Position numbers and translations under genes: made by a program. A model generated the notes under the pieces. The model saw only the letters and a list, made by a program, of their open reading frames with translations. It ran no database searches and was not told the DNA's origin. Below are positions 32,660-41,427 of a DNA stretch of 60,482 bases, piece by piece. Each line of letters begins with the position of its first letter. Position 1 is the stretch's first letter. Origin of the DNA: JAWXBT01 sp964523015 (GTDB taxonomy: Bacteria > Bdellovibrionota_C > UBA2361 > J135); the NCBI GenBank assembly GCA_964523015.1, contig CAZFXN010000012.1, positions 1 through 60,482 on the forward strand. The letters run 5' to 3'.

Positions 32660-34144
32660 ATGATTTCGATAAATGACATTACTCTTATTATACCTGATCT
32701 TGGTGAGGATAAGGACCAAGAGAGAAGCCACTGGAAAGCCATATCTGAATCAACTAAGCTAGAATCTGGTAATTTTCTCTATTATGGCAGCAAAGAAGTG
32801 ACTAGTGCCATTTCTAATCAAGCTCAATATATATCAACCACATCTTCTAGCGATCCTAACTTTATTAGGGAATTAATATCTAAGATTAAAACCCCATTCG
32901 CTATTTTTATAAAGGATCCCGTTAAGGTCACATTTACTAAAGAAGGAATCTCAAAATTAATCTCCCCTCTGCAGAATGACTCGGCAATTCTTACTTACTC
33001 TGACTACATTAACTCTACTAATCAAAATGAAACAATATCACTGATTGAATATCAAAAAGGTTCAGTTAGGGACGATTTTGATTTTGGACCAGTAATTTCT
33101 TTTAATGTAGAAAAAACAAGAGAAGCAGTAGCAAAATATGATTTATTAAAATCAAAAGTTCACAGTGGCTTCTACGCTCTCCGTCTTTCAATCTGCCTTG
33201 ATAAGCTACCTCTATATATTAATGAGCCTCTGTACTCGATTGAAGTATCCTCAACAAAATCGAGCTATGAGAGCCACTTTGCATATGTTGATCCAAAAAA
33301 CGCAACTGTTCAAAAAGAGATGGAGGAGGTTTTTACTGAGTATGCTAAACATGCGATGTTCTATACACCAATGGTCAAATCTTCCAGTACATCAACTCAA
33401 CATTCCTTTCCTCTCGAAGCGAGCATTATAATCCCTGTTAGAAATAGAGAGAATACAATTGCAGATGCTATTAATAGCGCACTTAATCAAGAGGTTAATT
33501 TTTTATATAATGTAATTGTAATTGATAACCATTCCACAGATAAGACAACTGAGATAGTTTCGAGCATTGCTAAGACAAACTCAAATGTAGTTCACATTAT
33601 CCCGGAAGAAAAAGATCTCCTTATCGGAGGGTGTTGGAACAAAGGAATTAGTCATAAGTGGTGTGGCAAATATAGTGTTCAACTTGATAGTGACGACCTT
33701 TATATCGATCCTCATACATTACAAAAAATTGTAGAGACTTTTCGTAAAGAGCATGCTGGGGCGGTAGTTGGCTCCTATAAACTTGTTGATTTTAACCTAA
33801 AAGAGATCCCTCCTGGACTGATTGATCATAAAGAATGGACCCCCGAAAACGGCCATAATAATGCCCTTAGAATTAATGGGCTGGGTGCTCCTAGGGCAAT
33901 TTTTACACCGATTGCTAGAGCAATAAAATTTGAAAATGTAAGTTATGGGGAAGATTACGCTATGATGTTAGCAATATGCCGTACCTATACTATAGCCAGA
34001 ATATACGAGCCCCTATATCTCTGTCGTCGATGGGAGGGAAACTCAGATTCTAACCTTTCCATGGACAATACAAACCGTAATAATAGGTATAAAGATTTAA
34101 TCAGAACTCGCGAAATTGAGGCCAGGACTAAGTCCCAAAATTAA
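32660..34144 (+). CDS. GT2-family glycosyltransferase with an unrecognised N-terminal domain
   Basis: The 494-residue protein has two halves. Residues about 1-250 are not recognised. From about 253 a GT-A/GT2 domain begins with ASIIIPVRNREN, then VIVIDNHSTDKT and the metal-binding D-S-D-D (QLDSDDLYID, about 339-348). A GEDYAM segment near 435 may be the catalytic ED pair. No membrane segment is seen. It is followed 15 bases later by a DUF4922 gene, so the two are probably one transcription unit. The donor and acceptor sugars are unknown. Confidence 0.85.
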   Translation: MISINDITLIIPDLGEDKDQERSHWKAISESTKLESGNFLYYGSKEVTSAISNQAQYISTTSSSDPNFIRELISKIKTPFAIFIKDPVKVTFTKEGISKLISPLQNDSAILTYSDYINSTNQNETISLIEYQKGSVRDDFDFGPVISFNVEKTREAVAKYDLLKSKVHSGFYALRLSICLDKLPLYINEPLYSIEVSSTKSSYESHFAYVDPKNATVQKEMEEVFTEYAKHAMFYTPMVKSSSTSTQHSFPLEASIIIPVRNRENTIADAINSALNQEVNFLYNVIVIDNHSTDKTTEIVSSIAKTNSNVVHIIPEEKDLLIGGCWNKGISHKWCGKYSVQLDSDDLYIDPHTLQKIVETFRKEHAGAVVGSYKLVDFNLKEIPPGLIDHKEWTPENGHNNALRINGLGAPRAIFTPIARAIKFENVSYGEDYAMMLAICRTYTIARIYEPLYLCRRWEGNSDSNLSMDNTNRNNRYKDLIRTREIEARTKSQN

Positions 34145-34159
34145 GTAAAAGATCATCTC

Positions 34160-35155
34160 ATGAGGACACGAATTCTAAGTACCGAGGAATTAAAACAGTT
34201 TATTACGGATGAATCGCAAGCTTCAATCCTATTCGGACTTCATGAACAGCAGAAAAAAGCATGGCCCCTTTTAGAAAAAGGCTTAAATAGCCTTAATCAG
34301 AGTAAAGAGAAAAAGATTGAATGGTTCGGGGATACGGTAACAGTTCAGTATAATCCTGCCCGTATGGTTAGTGTTTCTGCAAACATAGATCCAAATGTTA
34401 TTCGCACTCGTTCCTGTTTTTTATGTATTGAGAATCTCCCTCCTGAACAGACAAGCATCTTAGTGGATACTGAATTTCTTGCTCTAGCAAATCCGCTACC
34501 AATTTTCAAAACTCACTTTACCTTTGCTCATATCCGGCACAAGAAACAGGATATTGTAGGTAGTATCGAGGCCTTCTTAAGAATTACAAGTAAACTAGAT
34601 GGAAGGTTTACTGTCTTTTTTAATGGTGCTACTGCCGGAGCTTCTGCTCCAGATCATTTTCACTTTCAAGCATGCCCTAAAGATTCGCTACCAATTTCAC
34701 TAACTGCAAAAACAAAACAGGATAAGATCTCTAAAGTTGGCACAATTCTCTCAGTAGATATTGAAACTGTAAGTTTCTTTGGTAACCGCTACATTGTACT
34801 AAAAAGCCCAGCCCTTGAAGATTTGGTCTCTGTGCTTGAGCGATTGATATATCTATTAGATTCCCATCATCCATGTGGCAAAGACATGATTAATATCATT
34901 GCTGATTTTGATCATAATGGCTGGCAGATAATATTTATTCCACGGGAAAAGCACCGTCCTGATTGTTTTTATGAAGAGGGTGACAGATCTCTCCTAGTCA
35001 GTCCTGGCTCTGTTGAAATGGGCGGTGTCATAATAACCCCTCGCGAAAATGACTTTCTAAAGATCACCGCGGAGGACATCAGTAGCATCTATAACGAAGT
35101 AATGCTAAACGCCACCGCCTACAATACGGTGTTGGATTCGATTTTTACAACGTAA
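34160..35155 (+). CDS. DUF4922 protein with GalT/VTC2-like HxHxQ site
   Basis: The 331-residue protein matches the DUF4922 pattern: YNPARMVS (64-71), a CxxC pair (C86 and C89, in CFLCIENLPPEQ), NPLPIFKTHFTFAH (111-124) and GASAPDHFHFQA (160-171). H166-F-H168-F-Q170 is the H-x-H-x-Q site of the histidine-triad superfamily members GalT and GDP-L-galactose phosphorylase, which move nucleotidyl groups to or from sugars. The C-terminal part contains IIFIPREKHRPD and a Gly-rich SPGSVEMGGV. I infer a nucleotide-sugar phosphorylase or transferase that serves the GT2 enzyme encoded just upstream. A long inverted-repeat element follows 42 bases after the stop. Confidence 0.8.
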   Translation: MRTRILSTEELKQFITDESQASILFGLHEQQKKAWPLLEKGLNSLNQSKEKKIEWFGDTVTVQYNPARMVSVSANIDPNVIRTRSCFLCIENLPPEQTSILVDTEFLALANPLPIFKTHFTFAHIRHKKQDIVGSIEAFLRITSKLDGRFTVFFNGATAGASAPDHFHFQACPKDSLPISLTAKTKQDKISKVGTILSVDIETVSFFGNRYIVLKSPALEDLVSVLERLIYLLDSHHPCGKDMINIIADFDHNGWQIIFIPREKHRPDCFYEEGDRSLLVSPGSVEMGGVIITPRENDFLKITAEDISSIYNEVMLNATAYNTVLDSIFTT

Positions 35156-35233
35156 ACGGTGGCCGCTGTGATAGTCCCTATCTTAGAACGGTGGAGTGTA
35201 GCCGTTGGTGGTAGTACTTCGGCGAGGCGTAAA

Positions 35234-35277
35234 GAGAAAATAAAAAAGTATCAAGGATGGTACTTTTTTATTTTCTC
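35234..35277. terminator. Strong bidirectional terminator-like hairpin inside the inverted-repeat element
   Basis: A 17-bp perfect stem of GAGAAAATAAAAAAGTA and its complement has a 10-base loop. T-rich sequence on the 3' side in either direction would suit rho-independent termination of both the DUF4922 and ssb transcripts. Confidence 0.6.
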
Positions 35278-35284
35278 CAGTGAA

Positions 35285-35304
35285 GAGAGGGCAGGAGCCC
35301 TCTC
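35285..35304. terminator. GC-rich hairpin in the same element
   Basis: GAGAGGGC (35285-35292) pairs exactly with GCCCTCTC (35297-35304) over an AGGA loop. It lacks a T-tract of its own, so it may serve structure more than termination. Confidence 0.45.
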
Positions 35305-35366
35305 GAACGTGCCTCGCCGAAGTACTACCACCAACGGCTACATCTATTTATCTTCCTAATTATTCA

Positions 35367-35843
35367 CTAAAAAGGAATATCGTCGTCGTCAAACGATACT
35401 TCCATCTCTGATGAAGAGCCAGATATTGAGTCAGCAGCAGTTAATGAGCTAAGGGCTGAGTCACTATCCTGAGAGCGTGGACTAGATGATTCTTTAGAAA
35501 CAACTCCTGTGCTTTTTCCGCCACCAAGAAACTGAACAGTATTAGCAACGACCTCGGTTGAGTATCTATCCTTGCCTTCTTTGTCCTGCCATTTTCTGGT
35601 TTGAATCCTGCCTTCAATATAAACCTGTCTACCTTTAGCTAGGTACTGAGAGCAATTCTCTGCGGTTTTTCCAAAAGCTACGACTGAGTGCCATTCAGTA
35701 TGATCAACCCAGTTGCCACTTGCATCTTTTCTTCTTTCGCCAGTTGCTATACGAAGAGTACAAACTGCGGTTTGGTTTCCAGTGTGTCGTAATTCTGGAT
35801 CACTTCCTAAATTACCGATCAAAATAACTTTATTTACTGCCAT
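35367..35843 (-). CDS. ssb: Single-stranded DNA-binding protein
   Basis: A 158-residue SSB with the OB-fold core (VNKVILIGNLGSDPELR at the start, WHSVVAFGKTAENC, KGRQVYIEGRIQTRKW). A Ser-rich linker follows, and the C-terminal acidic tip FDDDDIPF is the docking site for replication and repair partners. GGAG lies about eight bases before the ATG. It binds ssDNA during replication, recombination and repair. RecO, a partner that binds the SSB tip in many bacteria, is encoded at 45501-46157. The 165 bases upstream (35844-36008) hold the probable promoter and an imperfect inverted repeat but no gene. Confidence 0.98.
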   Translation of the reverse strand: MAVNKVILIGNLGSDPELRHTGNQTAVCTLRIATGERRKDASGNWVDHTEWHSVVAFGKTAENCSQYLAKGRQVYIEGRIQTRKWQDKEGKDRYSTEVVANTVQFLGGGKSTGVVSKESSSPRSQDSDSALSSLTAADSISGSSSEMEVSFDDDDIPF

Positions 35844-36008
35844 ATAAAAATCTCCAATGAGAAATTAAAAACACACAAGGAACACCCAATTAAATCGGGA
35901 TTACGAATTTCCTGTGTTGCAATATACTAATCAGCAACTAGAAAATAAAGTTTCTTGTTTTATTAGTTTTCTTTAAAAGGTGTGTAAATACAGACTGTTA
36001 GTTTTAGG

Positions 36009-36944
36009 CTATTTCAAAATCCGAGAAACTTCCTCTTCAAGCTTACTACGTGACCACTTAAAACGCTGAAAGATTGCCTCATAAAAACTTGGACTTCCCT
36101 GCAAAAGCAGATCATAAACAGAGAAAAGGCCCCTGACTCCAAACCGTTCTTCCAAAGTTACAAAGTACATAGAGGAATAAGCATAATCGTAAGCTGTGCC
36201 CTGAAATACAAAAGGTCCTGGTGATGTTTTCATTCTGTATAGAGCTAATTTTTTATAGTACGCCTGGATCCCAGCAGATCTAAGAACTGGAGAGAACTCA
36301 GAAACATATTGTTCAAACCATGTGGCGAACCCTTCAGATCTAAGTTTTTCACTACTCCCTTTCCCTTGAAGAAGTGCTCCCTCAATACCGTGTCCAATCT
36401 CATGGACAATAACTTGGGAGAGTTTTTCATCAGCTACGCTTGATTTAGGCTTAGTGTTTCCTCCACACCCTGCTACTACTGCCTGTGCTCTAATGTAGAT
36501 ATTTGCTTCCTCACGATTTCCGATCATCCAACCAGGATGACATCCTGACAAAATGGCAGCAGGAACTTGGCCGCCTGGTAAATTCTCACCAAAGAAAATT
36601 ATATTCCAACGCATATTAAGGGAGGTAACACGAACTGGAAATCCTCCCTTATTTAATGCACGACTGATTGATCGAGCAGCTTCTATCAACGCTCTTTCAG
36701 GTGTCCGGCCAAAGAAAACTTCAACATCTCTCTGCCATCGAAGCTCCATTGGGCCGATTGGAGATGAGATAGTGACTCTTCTTTCGCTTCCCTGTAGCTC
36801 CATTGCAGTTGGAGAGAGGAGCTTTCCATCTGTTAATTGATAAACGCCTTTTTCATTAGGGGCAGAGCTAGCTGAAGTGATCAGTAAAAGATTAAGCAGG
36901 TAGCCAAAGATTACGGTTTTAGATCGTCCGATTAATCTTAACAC
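36009..36944 (-). CDS. Exported HExxH metalloprotease-like protein (gluzincin pattern)
   Basis: I start this at GTG 36944, which has GAGGAG about nine bases upstream and yields a clean signal peptide (hydrophobic core about 11-24, then ASSAPNE). A longer frame exists to 37016. The 311-residue product has HEIGH (181-185) and, about 20 residues on, E204 in SEGFATWFE, the third ligand of gluzincins. A Cys-rich segment (CHPGW, AGCGG) precedes the site. It is predicted to act in the periplasm or outside the cell. Its start overlaps the 3' end of lon by 26 bases, suggesting translational coupling. Substrate unknown. Confidence 0.75.
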   Translation of the reverse strand: MLRLIGRSKTVIFGYLLNLLLITSASSAPNEKGVYQLTDGKLLSPTAMELQGSERRVTISSPIGPMELRWQRDVEVFFGRTPERALIEAARSISRALNKGGFPVRVTSLNMRWNIIFFGENLPGGQVPAAILSGCHPGWMIGNREEANIYIRAQAVVAGCGGNTKPKSSVADEKLSQVIVHEIGHGIEGALLQGKGSSEKLRSEGFATWFEQYVSEFSPVLRSAGIQAYYKKLALYRMKTSPGPFVFQGTAYDYAYSSMYFVTLEERFGVRGLFSVYDLLLQGSPSFYEAIFQRFKWSRSKLEEEVSRILK

Positions 36945-39420
36945 TTTTCTTAACTCCTCTCTTATCTTCTTTCTTATTCCCTGATAACGGGATACGCACA
37001 GTTTTATCAGCACCAAGTAAAACTAATTTTAGTACTTCACTTACATGCTTAACAGGAATGAATTCAATTTGAGATCTTTGGTCCTTTGGAATCTCCTCTA
37101 GATCTTTAAGAACATCATAGGGGATTATTATTTTCTTTATGCCGATCCTAAGAGCAGCCAACGCTTTCTCTTTAATTCCACCAACAGCAAGAACATTACC
37201 ACGAAGAGTAATCTCGCCAGTCATTGCATAATTTTTTGATACTTTTCGACCAGACAGAGCTGAAACAACTGCGGTAGCTATAGTTATACCTGCAGATGGA
37301 CCATCTTTAGGAGTTGCTCCCGATGGACAATGCACCTGAATATCAACCTTTTCATGAAAATCAGGATCTAATCCTAAGCTTTCCGCATTTGCTCTGGCAT
37401 AAAAGATGGCTGCTTGAGCACTCTCTTTCATTACATCACCAAGCTGTCCGGTTAGAATTAAATTACCCTTTCCTTTTGCTACTGACGCCTCAACCATCAT
37501 GGTTTCACCACCATAGATAGTCCAAGCTAGACCTGTCACCAATCCAGCAGCATCGATTCTCTCATTCATCTCTGGATCGTATCTGGTTGGTCCTAGATAT
37601 TCTTTGATTAAATCAATAGTAATCTCCTTAACCTTCTTTTTCTTTGCAGTCATTTTCTTTTCGGCGTATTGGCGAGCAATTTTTCTAAAGAGAGAGCCTA
37701 CTTCACGCTCTAAATTCCTAACTCCTGATTCCTGAGTGTATCTCTCAATCAAAAATAGAATAGAATTTCTGGCAAATTTTATTTTATATGTTGAAAGTCC
37801 GGTCTCTTTTAATTGTCTCGGAATTAGATACCTCTCAGCGATGGCCTTCTTTTCTGCTGTTGTATACCCAGCAATGTGGAGGATCTCTAATCGATCTAAA
37901 AGTGCAGCAGGAATAGTATCAATTGTGTTCGCCGTTGCAAAAAACATAACTTGAGAGAGATCATACGGCACATTTAGATAGTGATCTGTAAATTCCACAT
38001 TTTGTTGGGGGTCTAATACTTCAAGAAGTGCCGCCGCTGGATCCCCACGAAAATCTGCTCCAACTTTATCTAGCTCATCAAGAACAAACACAGGATTAAC
38101 AGAGCCGGCCTGCTTCATCCCTTGAAGTATCCTACCAGGGAGAGCCCCAACGTAAGTTCTACGATGACCTCTGATCTCAGCTTCATCACGGACTCCGCCA
38201 AGAGACATTCTATGAAATGTTCTGTTAAGTGATCTTGCAACAGATCTACCTAAAGAAGTTTTTCCTACCCCTGGAGGACCGACTAAACACAAGATTGGAC
38301 TATGAGAATCTTTATTTAATTTTCTAACACTTAGATATTCTAAAATCCTATCTTTGACTTTATCTAAACCATAATGATCTTCATCAAGGATCTTCTTGGC
38401 TAGAGATAGATCCAATCTATCCTTAGTTTTATTACTCCAAGGTAGATCTACTATCCATTCTAAATAGGTACGAATCAGCGCAGCGTCACTTGATTCTGGG
38501 CTCATGCTTTCTAGACGCTTAAATTGTTTCATGCTCTCGGCATATACAACCTTAGTAAGCCCTGCTTTTTCTAAAGCCTCTTTGATTTCACTTAAATCCT
38601 TCCCTAAGTCATCCTCTTCCCCTAATTCAGTTTTAATCTGCTTTAATTGCTCTCTTAAAAAGTACTCTCGCTGGCCCTTCATTAATTGGTCTTCAGCTTT
38701 ACCTTGAATCTCTTCACTTAGTTTTATTTTTCCAAGATTATCAACGATCCATGCCTCTACCATTTTAAGTCGCTCTAATGGATCATTCTCTTCAAGAGCA
38801 CTCTGAGCAAAGTGAAGATCAGGCTTTAAGTGTGCTAAAATGAGGTCAGCTAAAACACCAGGATCATCTACATCCTCTGACACCATCATTAGATCTTCGG
38901 CTAATCCCTCATGCTCAACTAAAACTTGCAGATTAGCTAAAAGAGTTTTCGTCCTTTTCTGTAATGTTTTCTCTTTTTTAGGATTTGAAGGAGGTATCTC
39001 AGGTCGAACCTCGGCCATCAGATGAGTGCCTTTCGATTTGAACTTAACTACAGTACCTCTAACGATACCTTGAATTAATATTTTAAACTTCTGATCATTA
39101 AGCTCTAATACCCTAGCAACATTAGCTACGACTCCAACTTTAAAAAGATCGTCTTCAGTAGGATTTTCAATCTGCTCGTTTTTTTGTGATAGGACAAATA
39201 AAAACCCACCATTTTTCTGAGCTTCTTCAATTGCTTTTATGCTAGCAGGACGACCAACATAAAATGACATCATCACAGAGGGAAAAGCTACAAGATCTCG
39301 GGCTGGTAAAACAGGAAGGTTAGTTGGAAAATGAATCTCTCGCTCCATCTCCTCTGATTTAGTCTTTGACTTAGAAGTCTTTGAAGGTTTTTTGATTAAT
39401 TTTTTTGAGAGTTTTGACAT
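36919..39420 (-). CDS. lon: ATP-dependent protease Lon
   Basis: I start at the ATG at 39420 (833 residues); an in-frame TTG at 39426 would add two. The N-terminal substrate domain begins about LPVLPARDLVAFPSV. The AAA+ domain has Walker A GPPGVGKTS and Walker B FVLDELDKV. The protease domain has the catalytic Ser in KDGPSAGIT with the Lys about 43 residues on (GGIKEKALAAL). A Lys/Ser-rich N-terminal extension of about 30 residues precedes the usual start of Lon. It degrades misfolded and regulatory proteins in the cytoplasm. It sits downstream of grpE-dnaK-dnaJ and the LppC-like gene on the same strand, forming a protein quality-control cluster. Confidence 0.97.
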   Translation of the reverse strand: MSKLSKKLIKKPSKTSKSKTKSEEMEREIHFPTNLPVLPARDLVAFPSVMMSFYVGRPASIKAIEEAQKNGGFLFVLSQKNEQIENPTEDDLFKVGVVANVARVLELNDQKFKILIQGIVRGTVVKFKSKGTHLMAEVRPEIPPSNPKKEKTLQKRTKTLLANLQVLVEHEGLAEDLMMVSEDVDDPGVLADLILAHLKPDLHFAQSALEENDPLERLKMVEAWIVDNLGKIKLSEEIQGKAEDQLMKGQREYFLREQLKQIKTELGEEDDLGKDLSEIKEALEKAGLTKVVYAESMKQFKRLESMSPESSDAALIRTYLEWIVDLPWSNKTKDRLDLSLAKKILDEDHYGLDKVKDRILEYLSVRKLNKDSHSPILCLVGPPGVGKTSLGRSVARSLNRTFHRMSLGGVRDEAEIRGHRRTYVGALPGRILQGMKQAGSVNPVFVLDELDKVGADFRGDPAAALLEVLDPQQNVEFTDHYLNVPYDLSQVMFFATANTIDTIPAALLDRLEILHIAGYTTAEKKAIAERYLIPRQLKETGLSTYKIKFARNSILFLIERYTQESGVRNLEREVGSLFRKIARQYAEKKMTAKKKKVKEITIDLIKEYLGPTRYDPEMNERIDAAGLVTGLAWTIYGGETMMVEASVAKGKGNLILTGQLGDVMKESAQAAIFYARANAESLGLDPDFHEKVDIQVHCPSGATPKDGPSAGITIATAVVSALSGRKVSKNYAMTGEITLRGNVLAVGGIKEKALAALRIGIKKIIIPYDVLKDLEEIPKDQRSQIEFIPVKHVSEVLKLVLLGADKTVRIPLSGNKKEDKRGVKKSVKINRTI

Positions 39421-39498
39421 TGGCAATTATTAAAAATCTTTGACAATATAGTAAGTTTATCGACACATAGTTAGGATAAAATTAGGTGGACTCAAAAT

Positions 39499-39525
39499 AT
39501 GATGACTATGATGACTATGATGACT
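39499..39525. repeat. 9-bp tandem repeat between lon and the LppC-like gene
   Basis: Three perfect tandem copies of ATGATGACT lie in the 117-base gap between the LppC-like gene stop and the lon start. Confidence 0.92.
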
Positions 39526-39543
39526 AGAAGTATCAATAAGATT

Positions 39544-41427
39544 CTAGTTGACCATAGAACCTGTTGATATTCCTCGTATTAACGAAGAATCAAACTCCCT
39601 AAATCCTTTATCAGTTAGCTCTACGACCGAGAATATCCTTCTAAACTGTCCACTTGGCAATACAGAGATCTGACCAGTTAATCCCTCATAATTTTCAATC
39701 GCTCTAAATCCTGCCAAAAATGGAGTGCCCTCTTTCTCCTGCCGTGTGATTGCTGCCAACGCTAGTGTTGCCGCATCAAATCCTTGAGCAGCTAAAAAAT
39801 CTGCATCAATACCGTGTCTCTTTTTATAAACATCATTAAATCTAACAACTAACTCACGTGAACTTTTATTAAAGAAAGGGCTAACAAAAATCGCTCCTTC
39901 AAGAATAGTTCGTGAACTTGATATTTTTTGAGGATTATCCCAAGCAGCGGAGCCTAGAATTTTAACCTTTTTTCTAAATGCCGGAGAAAAGTTACTTAAT
40001 AAAACTGTCGCTTTATCTATATCATCAGGGAAAAAGATTCCTTGAACATCTGTTTTCTCTAAATTTTCAGCAACGGTAACAAAACTCTGACGATAATCCT
40101 CTCCATAGGAAGCTTCAAAAGATAATCCTAATCCCATTTCAGCAATATGACGTCTAAACTCACGAACGAAATCAAATCCGCTAGTATCCTGAGGATAAAC
40201 TATTGCATATCGCTGAATGCCAGCAGCTTTACTTGTAACATTTAACAAAGATTCTACCTGGCTTGATGTAGATGCTCCAAGTTGAAAGACATTACCTCCA
40301 AAACTGGGGAGCTCTTTTCTAGATAAACTTAGTTGCGGAATCCCTCTATCTCTTAACATTGGGGCTGTCACATCAGCACTATCAGAAAGAAGTGGCCCAA
40401 TAACAACTGTTGGGGTGCCCTCCATCAATAAGCTATCAAGAACTGAGGCAGCAGCTTGAGGCTCTCCAAGATCATCCTTCGCTAGTAACCGTACTCCGCT
40501 CTCTAAGAATGCAAGCTCCATCCCTCTTAATGTACTCTGTCCAAGATTAGAGTATCTACCACTAAGTGGTAACAGAGATCCAACAATGGCTGCATCTGCC
40601 TTACCTTGGGGATGCAAAGGATCAGTGGCAAGGGCACTTAAAGTTGTCTGTGGTATCAGCGGTGTCCAAAATGGCTGAGTGTGATTCGATTTCGCATAGG
40701 TCTCACCTAAACGGTTTCTGCGTGAACGTTCTTGTCCGATCATCGAGGCGACAAACTGATCAGAGGACCAAATAGATCCTAAGTTAATTAAGTTGTCATC
40801 ATCAATTGTTCTAATAAGTAAAGAAACTCCCTGTGCCGCATCCTGACTTACCGCACTTCGACCTTTACCCATGCGATTTAATCTTGAAAACCAAGCTAAG
40901 CTCTGATCTATATCTCCGACTCGCCCATAAGCGTAAGCAAACACCATGGAGAAATTCTCTTCTACTACAGAGACATCAAGTGCATTTTCTCTTGAAAATT
41001 GACTAAGTGTAACAAGTGCCTCTTTTGCTTGATCTAAGGTAAGCTGAGTACTGGCAATTCTTAAAGCTAGAGCCTCTTTCACCGGGAAAGACAACTGTGA
41101 AGACCTCGCTTTTAAATAGTACGGCAAAGCATTCTGTCGTTCCCCACGCTTTACAAATTCATCTCCCTCAACAATCAATGGTTCATTAAGAGATCCTCCC
41201 TTAAGATCACTTCCTAATGGCCAATTCTCCCAGGGAAACAATCCAGTTCTCATTGCTCCAGATTCATGTGCCCCAACATCAGTTGGAGGCAGCGTTCCTA
41301 ATCCGCTTCCTAATCCACCTCCCCTAAGAGAGTGACCAAAATCAGAGAATTCAGAGGAACAAGAGGTTAGTAGGAGACAAGATACAAACAGACTGAGGAT
41401 TCTATAAGGTGCTTTTATTTCACTCAC
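39544..41427 (-). CDS. LppC/LpoA-like lipoprotein (penicillin-binding protein activator family)
   Basis: The 627-residue protein starts with a GTG that overlaps the dnaJ stop by four bases. A lipoprotein signal ends in L-L-T-S-C23. Residues about 90-240 are helical with a TPR-like pattern. From about 283 (VGSLLPLSGRYSNLG) a periplasmic-binding-protein fold of the Peripla_BP_6/LppC type extends to the C-terminus (VIGPLLSDSADVTAPML, ILGSAAWDNP). In enterobacteria LpoA uses this arrangement to activate the peptidoglycan synthase PBP1A from the outer membrane. It would act in the periplasm. A generic ligand-binding lipoprotein is the alternative. Confidence 0.7.
   Translation of the reverse strand: MSEIKAPYRILSLFVSCLLLTSCSSEFSDFGHSLRGGGLGSGLGTLPPTDVGAHESGAMRTGLFPWENWPLGSDLKGGSLNEPLIVEGDEFVKRGERQNALPYYLKARSSQLSFPVKEALALRIASTQLTLDQAKEALVTLSQFSRENALDVSVVEENFSMVFAYAYGRVGDIDQSLAWFSRLNRMGKGRSAVSQDAAQGVSLLIRTIDDDNLINLGSIWSSDQFVASMIGQERSRRNRLGETYAKSNHTQPFWTPLIPQTTLSALATDPLHPQGKADAAIVGSLLPLSGRYSNLGQSTLRGMELAFLESGVRLLAKDDLGEPQAAASVLDSLLMEGTPTVVIGPLLSDSADVTAPMLRDRGIPQLSLSRKELPSFGGNVFQLGASTSSQVESLLNVTSKAAGIQRYAIVYPQDTSGFDFVREFRRHIAEMGLGLSFEASYGEDYRQSFVTVAENLEKTDVQGIFFPDDIDKATVLLSNFSPAFRKKVKILGSAAWDNPQKISSSRTILEGAIFVSPFFNKSSRELVVRFNDVYKKRHGIDADFLAAQGFDAATLALAAITRQEKEGTPFLAGFRAIENYEGLTGQISVLPSGQFRRIFSVVELTDKGFREFDSSLIRGISTGSMVN

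Larger units (their letters stand above)
35197..35342. repeat. 146-bp cruciform-forming inverted repeat with 32-bp perfect arms (MITE-like)
   Basis: The arm at 35197-35228 is the exact reverse complement of 35311-35342 (32 bp). Between the arms lie two further perfect hairpins: 17 bp at 35234-35277 and 8 bp at 35285-35304. Folded, this gives a three-way-junction shape. It lies between convergent ends of the DUF4922 gene and ssb. No target-site duplication was obvious, and no second copy was noticed in this window. Confidence 0.92.

Noticed and set aside
35197..35342. CRISPR or tRNA interpretation of the inverted repeat
   Set aside because: There is one nested inverted repeat, not regularly spaced direct repeats, and no cloverleaf with a CCA end.
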